DNA of 64,000 nt from UBA6059 sp965227155 (GTDB lineage: Bacteria > Bacteroidota > Bacteroidia > Cytophagales > Cyclobacteriaceae). Positions within the stretch are counted from its first letter, which is position 1. The number at the start of each line of letters is the position of its first letter. The position numbers were made by a program, and so were the translations under genes. Shown one piece after another: positions 1-8,735 of this stretch. The notes beneath the pieces are model-generated. The model was not told the DNA's origin. It ran no database searches and saw nothing but the letters and a program-made list of their open reading frames with translations. Location: positions 3,162,001 to 3,226,000 of the forward strand of contig OZ245731.1 of NCBI GenBank assembly GCA_965227155.1. The letters are read 5' to 3'.

Positions 1-157
1 GACCAGTTCCAGGGAAGAAAGAGACATTTTTAAAAGCTATGATTTGGGCGCAAATAGTTATTTGGTTAAACCAGTAGATTTTAAGAACTTTTCAAACATG
101 ATCATAGAAGCGGTCAATTACTGGTTAACCACCAATATTTCTCCGCGATTCACCTGA
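1..157 (+). CDS. response regulator receiver protein, C-terminal end (partial)
   Basis: Reading the frame that begins at base 2 gives about 51 residues ending in a TGA at 155-157. The stretch YDLGANSYLVKPVDF is the end of a CheY-like receiver domain: the Lys-Pro pair is the conserved beta5 lysine region that closes the phosphorylation pocket. Only a short tail follows, so this is probably a stand-alone Rcp1-type receiver with no output domain. Its stop overlaps the next gene's ATG (ATGA at 157), so the two are translationally coupled. The likely role is phosphoacceptor for a nearby kinase. The upstream part lies outside the window. Confidence 0.75.
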   Translation, partial: TSSREERDIFKSYDLGANSYLVKPVDFKNFSNMIIEAVNYWLTTNISPRFT

Positions 158-1956
158 TGTCAGAGCGCTCCGTATTAAAACTGGTAATCCTAGAAGATAA
201 TGAAATCGATGCTGAATTGATTCAGCGTGCACTGAAAAAGGATAATGTTGATTTTGAAGTTACGCATTATCAGAGTTACAAGGAATTTATCCACAACCTA
301 CCAAATCTGAATGCTGATGCAATCATCTCAGATTTTAATCTGCCTAATGGCACAGCAATAGATGCCTTCAAGGAGACCAGGGCTCATAATAAAGAGTTAC
401 CATTCATTGTAGTTTCCGGGTTTATAGGAGATGAAAAAGCTGTGGAAACGCTCAAACTCGGTGTGACCGATCTGGTCTCTAAAAATAACCTGGAGCGGCT
501 GCCTTTTGCCTTACGGAGAGCGATGGAAGAGTACACCATGCGCATGGAAAAGCAGCAGGCCGAGCAGGACCTTAAGTTGAGCAAAGAGCGACTCGAATTA
601 GCTATCTATGGTGGTGATTTGGGTACATGGGACCTTGATTACACCCGAAAAACCATATCATACAGTGAAAGAGGTTTACGAATACTGGGTATAGAAAATC
701 CGGTATCCACTTTGGAATTCAATTATTTTCTACCTCATGAAGCTGATAAGTCTAACGAAAGAGAAAGGATTATCAATGCTTTCAACAGGTTTATTGAGGG
801 GCAGGATAGTATTTTTGAATACGAACTTTCCTTTGATATGCCTTCTGGTGAGTTGAGGTGGGTTTTGATCAATGGAAAAATAATTGCCCGCGACGAGAAC
901 GATATTCCTACGCGCCTTTCAGGTACTATCCGGAACATTACCCGAAGAAAGCAGGATGAAATTGAGATTTCCCGGACAAAAGCAATCCTAGAGGAGGCTG
1001 AGAAACTAGGTGTGATTGGCAGCTTTGACTGGAATGTAAGGAATGATTCATTTATCAGCTCCAAAGGTTTTCAGAACATTCTTGCACTGAATGAAATTAA
1101 TCTTAATTACGAGGATTACCTTCAGCATATACACCCGGCGGACCGGAGAATATTCGAGGAAGTGCTTTTGAGAAAAAGTCGCCGATATACGGTAGAACAC
1201 AGGGTGGTACTCTCAAATGGTAAAGTCAAAACCATCAAAAGCTCTGGGAAAGTGCTCTACAATGATGATGAGAATCAGACCATACAGCATATTTTTGGAG
1301 TGATACAGGACATCAGCGAGGAACGCTCACTTAAGGAATCACTATTCAAGAGCCAGGATATGGAGCGCAAACGAATTGCCCGTGAAATTCATGATGGCAT
1401 AGGGCAGATGCTGATTGCTACTAAATATAGACTTTCGTCTGTGCTGGACAAGCCGGAACCTCGCGAGGGTATCAAAGAAATTGAAGAGCTCATGGATTTG
1501 ATCATTCAGGAATCCCGGAAAATCACCAAAAGCTTGTATTCTGTATTGATAGAGGAAAGTGGGCCCAACAAGGCTATTGCATTTCTTATCGAAGACATTA
1601 AAAATGCAACCGGTATTACAATAAATGCTTATATTGATGATTTGAAGACCATTTCGTTGGATTTGGGCAATACACTTTATCGGATTACGCAGGAAGCTTT
1701 GAATAACATTATAAAATATGCAGAGGCATCCAGTGTGGAAATTCATATCACACATCGGCGCGAGTTTATAAAGCTCAAAATTTCTGATGATGGAAAAGGA
1801 ATTGACCGGGCCACACTGAAATCCAACAGTGGGAATGGACTTAAGAATATGAAGGAAAGAGCAATGCTTTTAAATGGTATATTTGATATAAAATCAGAAG
1901 AAGGTGTGGGAACCATTATACAATGTATGTTCCCATTATCCAGGAAGCAAGAGTAG
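157..1956 (+). CDS. receiver-PAS-PAS hybrid histidine kinase (NarX/DesK-type, HisKA_3)
   Basis: 599 aa, cytoplasmic, with no transmembrane segment seen. Domain order: an N-terminal receiver (about residues 5-125, acidic pocket E13/D14 and likely phospho-Asp D59 in ISDFNLPNG), two PAS/PAC-type sensor modules (about 145-270 and 280-395), then a HisKA_3 dimerisation domain with the phosphoacceptor histidine in REIHDGIGQ (near residue 411). The C-terminal HATPase has an N-box (ALNNIIKYAEAS), a G1 box (DDGKGID) and GNGLKNMKER. HisKA_3 kinases normally pair with NarL/FixJ regulators, and exactly such a gene follows 2 nt after this stop. The N-terminal receiver may take input from an upstream kinase or from the short receiver protein encoded just before. 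The signal sensed is unknown. Confidence 0.9.
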   Translation: MSERSVLKLVILEDNEIDAELIQRALKKDNVDFEVTHYQSYKEFIHNLPNLNADAIISDFNLPNGTAIDAFKETRAHNKELPFIVVSGFIGDEKAVETLKLGVTDLVSKNNLERLPFALRRAMEEYTMRMEKQQAEQDLKLSKERLELAIYGGDLGTWDLDYTRKTISYSERGLRILGIENPVSTLEFNYFLPHEADKSNERERIINAFNRFIEGQDSIFEYELSFDMPSGELRWVLINGKIIARDENDIPTRLSGTIRNITRRKQDEIEISRTKAILEEAEKLGVIGSFDWNVRNDSFISSKGFQNILALNEINLNYEDYLQHIHPADRRIFEEVLLRKSRRYTVEHRVVLSNGKVKTIKSSGKVLYNDDENQTIQHIFGVIQDISEERSLKESLFKSQDMERKRIAREIHDGIGQMLIATKYRLSSVLDKPEPREGIKEIEELMDLIIQESRKITKSLYSVLIEESGPNKAIAFLIEDIKNATGITINAYIDDLKTISLDLGNTLYRITQEALNNIIKYAEASSVEIHITHRREFIKLKISDDGKGIDRATLKSNSGNGLKNMKERAMLLNGIFDIKSEEGVGTIIQCMFPLSRKQE

Positions 1957-1958
1957 CC

Positions 1959-2612
1959 ATGAGTAATATCCGAGTCATTATCGTTGATGATCATGCCCTT
2001 GTCAGAGAAGGCATACAATCTATGCTGGAAGGCACTGAAGGCATTGAAATAATCGGAACCGCAGATAATGGCGATAACGCGCTAAAGTTGTTTGCACATA
2101 CCGAAACAGACATAGCTTTGGTGGATATCAATATGCCCGGTATGAATGGCATAGAGCTCAGTGAAAAAATAAGGGATCAGTTTCCCAAATTCAAAGTCAT
2201 TATTCTTTCCATGGATGTTACAATCTCATTTGTAAAGAAAGCTATTCAGGCAGGAGTAAGAGGTTATATACCAAAAGATTCTCAGAAGGAAGTGTTGATT
2301 GAAGCTATTAGAAAAGTCCATGAAGGGGATAAGTTCTTCAGCGAACAGGTTTCTAAAGTTATACTACAGGGCTTCTATGATGAAAAAGATGGCAGTGATT
2401 CAAAGAAATCGGATGTCTTATCCAAACGCGAAGAAGAGGTGCTTAAGCATATTGCCTCTGGCTTAAGCAACCGAGAGATTGCAGATCAATTATTCATCAG
2501 TATCCGCACAGTAGATGCACATCGCAACCATATTTTACAAAAACTAAAGCTTAAATCAACCGCCGAGCTTGTGAAATATGCTATCAAAAACCAAATTATT
2601 GAATTAGACTAA
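1959..2612 (+). CDS. NarL/FixJ-family response regulator (receiver + LuxR HTH)
   Basis: 217 aa from the ATG at 1959. An in-frame ATG at 1923 would add 12 residues but lies inside the kinase gene, and the receiver fold starts right at MSNIRVIIVDDH. The receiver (1-120) has acidic residues D10/D11, phospho-Asp D56 (LVDINMPGM) and a Lys in YIPKDS. The C-terminal LuxR-type HTH (about 150-215) is clear: LSKREEEVLKHIASGLSNRE, then TVDAHRNHILQKL as recognition helix. It is the expected DNA-binding partner of the HisKA_3 kinase just upstream. Targets are not evident from the window. Confidence 0.92.
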   Translation: MSNIRVIIVDDHALVREGIQSMLEGTEGIEIIGTADNGDNALKLFAHTETDIALVDINMPGMNGIELSEKIRDQFPKFKVIILSMDVTISFVKKAIQAGVRGYIPKDSQKEVLIEAIRKVHEGDKFFSEQVSKVILQGFYDEKDGSDSKKSDVLSKREEEVLKHIASGLSNREIADQLFISIRTVDAHRNHILQKLKLKSTAELVKYAIKNQIIELD

Positions 2613-2790
2613 TAGGGGATTCTCCTAAAGGCACTTTTAGTTTTTAAGCAATTCCTACGTTCTTGGAATGTTTATAGAGTAAAAAATTAGAATAGTTCAA
2701 TAATTTATATCAATAACCATAAATGAAATCGATTGTCTACTTTGGACTATTAGTATTTTCCACAATACTGCAAATTAGGAGATTCCTCTA

Positions 2791-2821
2791 TTTTCTGGGA
2801 TAAGTAATAAAACTACTTTTG
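2791..2821 (+). promoter_or_regulatory. Bacteroidota-type promoter of the SiaC-family gene
   Basis: TTTT (2791-2794), a 19-nt spacer, then TACTTTTG (2814-2821). The -7 element fits TAnnTTTG exactly and the -33 element differs from TTTG by one base. This predicts a start near 2828 and a leader of about 25 nt before the ATG at 2853. Transcription would be independent of the upstream kinase/regulator operon. Confidence 0.5.
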
Positions 2822-2852
2822 AATTGTCGATAAGGACTAAAATTAACCAGCT

Positions 2853-3272
2853 ATGAATATTTACATCGAACCAACAAAATCTACCCCCTTCATCGGATAT
2901 CATCCTAATGAGAACATCCTGCACATGCGTGGAAGATCAAGCCCGGAGAACCCGTTGGCCTTCTACCAAAAAGTGGAGGATTTCCTGGATGAATATGCTG
3001 AGTCTAATCAATCGATTTTGATTGTGAACATGGCACTTGAATATTTCAATACAAGCTCTACAAAATGCTTGTTTAGTTTATTCAAGAAAATGGGACAGAT
3101 TCAGGATACCACTGGTAAAGTTATCGTAATCAACTGGTTTTACGAAGATTGGGATGAAGATATGCTTGAAACTGGTGAAGACTTTAGCGAATGCCTTGAC
3201 CTGGAGTTTAACCTTATCGAGTTCGATGGTGAAGAGGAACTAGCCGGCCACAGAGATTTTCAGGCCGCATAA
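2853..3272 (+). CDS. SiaC-family (DUF1987) regulatory phosphoprotein
   Basis: 139 aa, a single DUF1987/SiaC domain over the full length and close to the usual family size. Family hallmarks are the N-terminal MNIYIEPTKSTPFIGYHP, the central NMALEYFNTSSTKCLF with the Ser/Thr cluster that in Pseudomonas SiaC carries the phosphorylated threonine, and the acidic C-terminal region NWFYEDWDEDMLE. In characterised systems SiaC is switched by phosphorylation (SiaB kinase, SiaA phosphatase) and controls a diguanylate cyclase. None of those partners is next to this copy, so its output here is unknown. It has its own promoter and is closed by a strong terminator. Confidence 0.85.
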   Translation: MNIYIEPTKSTPFIGYHPNENILHMRGRSSPENPLAFYQKVEDFLDEYAESNQSILIVNMALEYFNTSSTKCLFSLFKKMGQIQDTTGKVIVINWFYEDWDEDMLETGEDFSECLDLEFNLIEFDGEEELAGHRDFQAA

Positions 3273-3307
3273 AATATTTTCAATCAGCTATGGGACAGTG
3301 TGTCCCG

Positions 3308-3334
3308 AAAAAGCCGCTTTATGCGGCTTTTTTT
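3308..3334 (+). terminator. rho-independent terminator after the SiaC-family gene
   Basis: A 9-bp stem (AAAAGCCGC / GCGGCTTTT) with a TTTAT loop is followed by a T-run (3331-3334). It sits 35 nt past the stop codon at 3272. Confidence 0.85.
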
Positions 3335-3422
3335 ATGGGGGTATCTAAAAAGCATCTTATCAGGTTGAGCCTGTCGAAACCTTTCTTAAAGGCTACATGA
3401 ATACATTTCGATGAGCTGCTTT

Positions 3423-3498
3423 TGACATGTTTGATTTTTGTTATAATCCTCCCTCATTACTCCCTCCAAAGGGAGATAAATAGGCATCAAACATGTCA
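3423..3498. repeat. MITE-like inverted repeat, 13-bp perfect arms
   Basis: TGACATGTTTGAT (3423-3435) and its exact reverse complement ATCAAACATGTCA (3486-3498) enclose 50 bp that contain a smaller CCCTCC/GGGAG hairpin. There is no coding potential. The rest of 3341-3672 holds a GGTTGAGCCTGTCGAAACC repeat-like stretch (3363-3381) and a possible -7 element TACTTTTG at 3564-3571 for the operon that begins at 3673. Confidence 0.6.
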
Positions 3499-3672
3499 TC
3501 CAGTTTTGTGTGTTTTGAAACCAAAATATTAAGCCTCATTGTGACATGAGGCAAGGGTTTTTATACTTTTGAAACTCCCACTTTTTATGCCCTATGGAAT
3601 TAGCCCAATAGATTCCATGATTTATGGTACTTACAGCATGGTCAGTCTGCTGGGTATCCTATATTTGCCGTC

Positions 3673-4326
3673 ATGCTTGTAGCCTCAGGAGTCAAAAAGC
3701 AATACGGTAATTTAGAAGTACTTAAAGGTATCGATTTGACCATTCAAAAAGGTGAGGTCGTATCTATTGTTGGTGCCAGTGGAGCCGGTAAAAGTACCCT
3801 TTTGCATATATTAGGTACGCTCGATCAACCTGATACCGGGCAGGTCTATATCAATGATGTAGATGTATTTAAGCTGAAAACACAAAAGCTGGCCCGTTTT
3901 AGAAATCAGTCTATCGGCTTTGTATTCCAATTTCATAATTTACTACCAGAATTTACCGCACTGGAAAATATCAGCATTCCAGCTTTTATCGCTGGTAAAA
4001 ATCAAGAAGGTATAAGGGAAAAGGCACAGGAAATCATGACTTTACTAGGTGTGTGGGAGCGTCGTGATCATAAGCCCGGACAGCTCTCAGGTGGCGAGCA
4101 GCAGCGTGTAGCAGTAGCAAGGGCCCTCATAAACGACCCAACGATCATTTTTGCTGATGAACCCTCGGGCAACCTTGACAGCAAAAATGCCGAAGAGCTT
4201 CACAAGCTTTTCTTTGACCTGCGCAAGAAATTAGATCAAACCTTTGTTATTGTGACCCACAACGAAGAGTTGGCCACCATGGCAGATCGAAAGATTGAAA
4301 TCAAAGATGGTGTGATTTTTAAATGA
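3673..4326 (+). CDS. ABC transporter ATP-binding protein, LolD/MacB type
   Basis: 217 aa, the typical length for LolD-like ATPases. Walker A is GASGAGKST (about residues 36-44), the Q-loop lies in FVFQFHNLLPEFTALENI, the signature is LSGGEQQRVAVARAL, Walker B is TIIFADEPSGNLD and the H-loop is VIVTHNEE. The LLPEFTALEN stretch and length place it in the LolD/FtsE-like lipoprotein-export or antimicrobial-peptide group. No partner permease of the LolC/MacB kind is adjacent: the next gene is an EamA permease, which does not use an ATPase, so the cognate membrane subunit must be encoded elsewhere. Its stop overlaps the next start (ATGA at 4323). Confidence 0.88.
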   Translation: MLVASGVKKQYGNLEVLKGIDLTIQKGEVVSIVGASGAGKSTLLHILGTLDQPDTGQVYINDVDVFKLKTQKLARFRNQSIGFVFQFHNLLPEFTALENISIPAFIAGKNQEGIREKAQEIMTLLGVWERRDHKPGQLSGGEQQRVAVARALINDPTIIFADEPSGNLDSKNAEELHKLFFDLRKKLDQTFVIVTHNEELATMADRKIEIKDGVIFK

Positions 4327-5150
4327 GCAAGGGTGTCCAGTTTATGCTCATTGCTACGTTTACTTTCACTTTGATGAAGGTAGGGGTGAAGCTGGTACCG
4401 CATATCCCGGCCATAGAAATCATTTTGTTCCGCTCTATTATCTCGCTGGTCATTAGTGCAGTCACACTTCGGGCACAGAAAGTATCCGTATGGGGTAATA
4501 ACAAACCCATTCTGATTTCGCGGGGTGTGGCAGGGGCTATCGCCCTATTTTTATATTTCACCCTGATTCAGCAGATTCCATTAGCTACTGCCAGCACGCT
4601 CCAATACCTGGCACCGGTATTTACCTCTATCATGGGCATTATTTTGCTCAAAGAGCGGGTACGGAAAATCCAGTGGGTGTTCTTTTCGATATCTTTTGCC
4701 GGTATTTTAATGGTGCAGGGCTTTGATACCCGTATTGATCTTGTACACCTGATCATGGGCGTAGCAGCCTCGCTTTTTATGGGGCTGGCCTATAATTTTA
4801 TCCGAATGCTCAAAACCTCGGAGCATCCATTGGTAATCATTTTCTATTTTCCACTTGTCACTACGCCTATTGCTTCGGTAGTATCTTATTTTCAATGGGT
4901 TACCCCACAGGGCTGGGATTGGGTGATTTTACTCGGAATAGGGTTGCTTACGCAAATGGCGCAGTACCTGATGACAAAATCCTATCAATCTGAGGAGGTA
5001 AATAAGGTGTCGATCCTCAATTATATCGGCCTAATTTATTCCCTTGGTTTTGGCTTTTTCCTTTTTGGAGAAACCTTCAATTTTATGACCTATCTGGGGA
5101 TGGGTTTTGTTATCCTTGGAGTAATACTCAATATTTGGATCAAAAGATGA
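4323..5150 (+). CDS. EamA/DMT-family transporter
   Basis: 275 aa, almost entirely hydrophobic, with about ten predicted membrane helices in two EamA repeats (about residues 5-130 and 145-273). Typical family stretches are EIILFRSIISLVISA in the first repeat and YLAPVFTSIMGIILLKERVR at the repeat end, repeated as SILNYIGLIYSLGFGFFLFG in the second half. DMT proteins move small metabolites such as amino acids, nucleosides and cofactors. It lies between the LolD-like gene (4-nt overlap) and pncB (4-nt gap), so it is co-transcribed with NAD salvage genes. Transport of nicotinate, nicotinamide or a related compound is a reasonable inference but is not shown by the sequence. Confidence 0.85.
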   Translation: MSKGVQFMLIATFTFTLMKVGVKLVPHIPAIEIILFRSIISLVISAVTLRAQKVSVWGNNKPILISRGVAGAIALFLYFTLIQQIPLATASTLQYLAPVFTSIMGIILLKERVRKIQWVFFSISFAGILMVQGFDTRIDLVHLIMGVAASLFMGLAYNFIRMLKTSEHPLVIIFYFPLVTTPIASVVSYFQWVTPQGWDWVILLGIGLLTQMAQYLMTKSYQSEEVNKVSILNYIGLIYSLGFGFFLFGETFNFMTYLGMGFVILGVILNIWIKR

Positions 5151-5154
5151 TGCT

Positions 5155-6633
5155 ATGAACCTGACCCGGGACCTCTATGGTGGTTCTTTATCGTTACTGA
5201 CTGACCTGTATCAGCTCACCATGGCTTATGGCTATTGGAAATCCGGCACACATGAAAAGGAGGCCATTTTCAATTTATTCTTTCGGGAAAATCCATTTCG
5301 GGGAGGCTACACTATTTTTTCCGGACTAGAGTATGTGGTTGATTACCTTGAGAGCTTTCATTTTTCAGATGAAGATATCAGTTTTTTGGCTACCCTAAAG
5401 GGTAATGATGGCACTGCATTATTTGAACCTGAATTTCTGGAATACCTTAGAGCTTTTAAGTTTTCCTGCGATATAGATGCCATGCCAGAGGGTACGGTTG
5501 TGTTCCCGCATGAGCCATTGATTAGGGTAAGAGGACCCATATACCAATGCCAGATGATTGAGACGCCATTATTGAATATGGCTAATTTTCAAACCCTGAT
5601 AGCAACTAAAGCTTCAAGAATAGCTGAAGCTGCCAAAGGTGCTCCTGTATTGGAGTTTGGTTTGCGCAGGGCTCAAGGTATTGATGGTGCGCTTGCAGCC
5701 AGTAGATCTGCATACATTGGCGGCTGTGCCAGTACCAGCAATGTAATGGCTGGTAAGCTGTTCAATATCCCCGTAAGCGGAACACATGCCCATAGTTGGG
5801 TCATGTCATTTGATTCGGAACTGGAATCTTTCGAAACCTATGCCAGGGTCATGCCCAACAATTGTGTGTTGCTGGTAGATACCTACGATAGCATTGAAGG
5901 TATTCAAAATGCAATCAAAGTAGGTAAGGCCATGCAGGCGGAAGGTAAAAGTCTGATGGGTATCAGGATAGACTCCGGCGACCTGGCCTATTTTTCGTCG
6001 CAGGCAAGAGAGATGCTGGATGCCGCAGGTTTGCATGATGTGAAAGTTGTCGCCAGCAATGATCTGGACGAACACCTGATCAATTCACTACAGGACCAAG
6101 ATGCCAAAATCAATGTTTGGGGTATCGGTACCAAACTGGTTACTGCCTATGACCAGCCTGCGCTCGGTGCTGTATACAAGCTGGCTGCCATCAAAGAGCC
6201 GGGAGGTAGCTGGAAACCCAAGATTAAGCTATCCGAACAAGCCATCAAGATCAATATCCCCGGCAACCAGCAGGTGCGCCGCTTTACAAAAAATGGTAAG
6301 ATGGTCGCAGATATGATTTTTGAGGAAGGCATGTCACCGCAAGACCGCTACCTGATGATTGATGTGGCTGACCCTACCCGTAGAAAAAAACTTAACACCG
6401 CCGAGCTTGATTTTCAGGATCTATTACAGCCTGTTTTCCATGGTGGCAAATCTGTTTTTGAGAAGGAAGCTATCACGGCCATGAGGCAGCGCCGTGCCAG
6501 GGAAGTGAAGCAGCTAGACCGCAGTACTAAAAGGTTGGTCAACCCACATATATATCCGGTAGGACTGGAACAGTCGCTTTACCAGAAGCGTACGGATTTA
6601 ATTCTACATCTAAGAAAATTGAATGACTTATGA
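5155..6633 (+). CDS. pncB: nicotinate phosphoribosyltransferase
   Basis: 492 aa, matching the long form of the enzyme. It makes nicotinate mononucleotide from nicotinate and PRPP with ATP hydrolysis, in the Preiss-Handler NAD salvage route in the cytoplasm. Recognisable regions are the N-terminal LLTDLYQLTMAYGYW, EFGLRRAQGIDGALAASR in the core barrel, GTHAHSWVM with the histidine that is phosphorylated in this family, and GIRIDSGDLAYFS followed by VVASNDLDE around the phosphate/PRPP site. pncA follows with a 4-nt overlap, so nicotinamide would be deamidated and captured by products of one transcript. Confidence 0.93.
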   Translation: MNLTRDLYGGSLSLLTDLYQLTMAYGYWKSGTHEKEAIFNLFFRENPFRGGYTIFSGLEYVVDYLESFHFSDEDISFLATLKGNDGTALFEPEFLEYLRAFKFSCDIDAMPEGTVVFPHEPLIRVRGPIYQCQMIETPLLNMANFQTLIATKASRIAEAAKGAPVLEFGLRRAQGIDGALAASRSAYIGGCASTSNVMAGKLFNIPVSGTHAHSWVMSFDSELESFETYARVMPNNCVLLVDTYDSIEGIQNAIKVGKAMQAEGKSLMGIRIDSGDLAYFSSQAREMLDAAGLHDVKVVASNDLDEHLINSLQDQDAKINVWGIGTKLVTAYDQPALGAVYKLAAIKEPGGSWKPKIKLSEQAIKINIPGNQQVRRFTKNGKMVADMIFEEGMSPQDRYLMIDVADPTRRKKLNTAELDFQDLLQPVFHGGKSVFEKEAITAMRQRRAREVKQLDRSTKRLVNPHIYPVGLEQSLYQKRTDLILHLRKLNDL

Positions 6634-7226
6634 AAGCTTTGATTCTTGTAGACATACAATACGATTTTTTGCCAGGTGGAGCATTAGCAGTGCCTGAAGG
6701 CGATGCCATTTTTCCATTCGTAAATGATATTCAGAAAGATTTTCCACTGATCGTAGCTACCCAGGATTGGCACCCTGCTAATCATGGTAGCTTTGCCAGC
6801 AACCATGAGGGCAAAAAGCCCGGAGAAGTCATTGATCTACATGGTCTCGATCAGATACTCTGGCCAGATCATTGCATACAAGACAGCCATGGTGCTGAAT
6901 TTTCGAAGCAACTGGATATGACCAGGGTGGAAAAGGTATTCCAAAAAGGCACCGACCCAACAGTAGACAGCTATAGTGGCTTATTTGATAACGGCAAAAG
7001 GAAATCGACAGGTTTGGGCGAATACCTAAAGAGCAGGGGCGTAGAGGAAGTAGGCGTGGTGGGCCTGGCTGCGGACTATTGCGCTAAATTTACGGCTCTT
7101 GATGCCCATGATTTTGGTTTCAAAACCACAATTTTCAAAGCCGGTACCCGCGCTGTAAACCTCCAGCCCGGTGATTTTGAAAAATCCATGCAAGAGTTGT
7201 CTGCACACGGCGTAAAGGTTGTATGA
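6630..7226 (+). CDS. pncA: nicotinamidase (isochorismatase fold)
   Basis: 198 aa, full length. It hydrolyses nicotinamide to nicotinate and ammonia. The catalytic triad can be placed at D8 (LILVDIQYDF), K106 (VFQKGTD) and C151 (LAADYCAKFTALDA). The metal site is D46, H48 and H81 (TQDWHP and WPDHC). It overlaps pncB by 4 nt, ends the operon, and feeds its product directly to PncB. The gene ends in a region with a GC-rich hairpin (7316-7338) but no clear T-run. Confidence 0.94.
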   Translation: MKALILVDIQYDFLPGGALAVPEGDAIFPFVNDIQKDFPLIVATQDWHPANHGSFASNHEGKKPGEVIDLHGLDQILWPDHCIQDSHGAEFSKQLDMTRVEKVFQKGTDPTVDSYSGLFDNGKRKSTGLGEYLKSRGVEEVGVVGLAADYCAKFTALDAHDFGFKTTIFKAGTRAVNLQPGDFEKSMQELSAHGVKVV

Positions 7227-7315
7227 TGAATGCTTAGCACTAATAGTGAAGCTTCAATAATCGTCATTATCAGTACCAAACCATAGGTACGGGTAATCTA
7301 TACCGAAACAAAGAG

Positions 7316-7338
7316 ATTGCCCGTATAAAACGGGCAAT
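7316..7338. repeat. short intergenic hairpin after pncA
   Basis: Perfect 9-bp stem ATTGCCCGT / ACGGGCAAT with a 5-nt loop, without a following T-run. The 7227-7423 interval is otherwise without coding potential. It could stabilise the pncA mRNA 3' end or be a REP-type element. Confidence 0.45.
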
Positions 7339-7423
7339 GACGTTGGAATTAAAATAAAAAGTCTTTGCTCTTGCGCCTGCGTCACTTCGAGCGCCAGTCG
7401 AGAAGTCTCCCCGAAGATGGCAG

Positions 7424-7456
7424 CACAAAAAAAGCCCGTGCTTATGCACAGGCTTT
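7424..7456 (-). terminator. rho-independent terminator of gap
   Basis: Read on the minus strand: AAAGCCTGTGC, loop ATAA, GCACGGGCTTT, then a run of T's (A-run at 7424-7433 on the plus strand). The stem has one mismatch. It lies about 50 nt beyond the gap stop codon at 7507. Confidence 0.8.
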
Positions 7457-7506
7457 CAATATTATAACTATGATCTGCTTTACAACAGACCTTATATTAC
7501 ACTGGA

Positions 7507-8511
7507 TTACCCAACTTTTACCATATGCTGGATGAACTTCACCACACTGGCAGAATAGCCCCACTCATTATCATACCATGATACCACTTTAACAAAAGTA
7601 GGAGAGAGCATGATACCGGCACCTGCATCGAAAATTGACGTACGGCTGTCACCACGGAAATCATTGGATACCACGGCATCTTCAGTATAGCCTAGCGTAC
7701 CGGCTAGTTCACCTTCAGAAGCAGCCTTCATAGCAGCGCAAATTTCCTCGTAGGAAGTTTCTTTTTCCAGATTTACAGTAAGGTCAACTACTGATACGTC
7801 AGGCGTAGGCACGCGGAAAGCCATACCGGTAAGTTTACCATTAAGTTCGGGGATTACCTTGCCTACAGCCTTAGCAGCACCTGTAGATGAAGGTATGATG
7901 TTTTGGTAAGCACCGCGACCACCTCTCCAGTCTTTCATGGAAGGACCATCCACAGTTTTCTGAGTAGCTGTTACCGCATGAACGGTGGTCATAAGTCCTT
8001 CTTTGATGCCAAACTTATCATTAAGCACCTTCGCGATAGGCGCAAGACAGTTGGTTGTACAGCTAGCGTTGGATACAAACTGCATGTCGCTGGTGTATTT
8101 CTCATGATTTACACCCATTACAAACATTGGAGTATCATCTTTGGAAGGGGCGGACATTACTACCTTTTTAGCACCGGCCTTGATGTGGCCTTCACATTTT
8201 TCCTTGGTAAGGAATAAACCAGTAGATTCTACCACATATTCAGCGCCTACATCACCCCAGGCTAGATTGGCAGGGTCTTTTTCTGCAGTTACACGAATGG
8301 TTTTGCCATTGACTACAAGGTTGCCATTTGCTACAGAAACCTCACCATCGAAATTACCATGGGTAGAGTCATATTTCAGCATGTACGCCATGTAGTCTAC
8401 GTCTACCAGGTCGTTGATGCCGACTACTTCTATATCATCTTGTGCGACAGCCACACGGAAAACCAGACGTCCGATGCGGCCAAATCCATTAATACCAATT
8501 TTTGTTGCCAT
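7507..8511 (-). CDS. gap: glyceraldehyde-3-phosphate dehydrogenase, type I
   Basis: 334 aa, exactly the family length. It catalyses the NAD-dependent oxidative phosphorylation of glyceraldehyde-3-phosphate in glycolysis. The N-terminal Rossmann motif is KIGINGFGRIGRLVFR and the catalytic cysteine is in SNASCTTNCLAP. WYDNEWGYSASVV closes the C-terminal domain. It stands alone on the minus strand, with its own terminator and a divergent tRNA transcription unit upstream, so it is a single-gene unit. Confidence 0.97.
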   Translation of the reverse strand: MATKIGINGFGRIGRLVFRVAVAQDDIEVVGINDLVDVDYMAYMLKYDSTHGNFDGEVSVANGNLVVNGKTIRVTAEKDPANLAWGDVGAEYVVESTGLFLTKEKCEGHIKAGAKKVVMSAPSKDDTPMFVMGVNHEKYTSDMQFVSNASCTTNCLAPIAKVLNDKFGIKEGLMTTVHAVTATQKTVDGPSMKDWRGGRGAYQNIIPSSTGAAKAVGKVIPELNGKLTGMAFRVPTPDVSVVDLTVNLEKETSYEEICAAMKAASEGELAGTLGYTEDAVVSNDFRGDSRTSIFDAGAGIMLSPTFVKVVSWYDNEWGYSASVVKFIQHMVKVG

Positions 8512-8643
8512 TTTTGATTGATTTTATTGAAATGATCAAATACTTCACAAAGCTAAACCTAGCGGTATATAAAACAAATAATATAAGTAAAGAGTGTCAG
8601 GTGCAAACGATACCAGGGAAAGAAAAAATATTTTGGGTAGGCT

Positions 8644-8674
8644 TTTGCAAAAATGAATGCCCCATATATATTTG
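8644..8674 (+). promoter_or_regulatory. consensus promoter of the tRNA-Glu unit
   Basis: TTTG (8644-8647), exactly 19 nt, then TATATTTG (8667-8674): a perfect match to the Bacteroidota housekeeping promoter. A start near 8681 would place the truncated tRNA-Glu copy (8736) and the intact tRNA-Glu (8842) on one primary transcript. Confidence 0.8.
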
Positions 8675-8735
8675 CACCTCCAAAAGAAACACGGTCTGCA
8701 AAAGCGCAGCGGTTTGGACAAAAAGTTTTAACACG

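Noticed and set aside
1342..1755. 137-aa ORF opposite the histidine kinase domain
   Set aside because: Antisense to the conserved HisKA_3/HATPase coding region. No independent signal.
5806..6332. Several ORFs of 60-90 aa on both strands within pncB
   Set aside because: All overlap the well-conserved pncB frame and have no motif or start context of their own.
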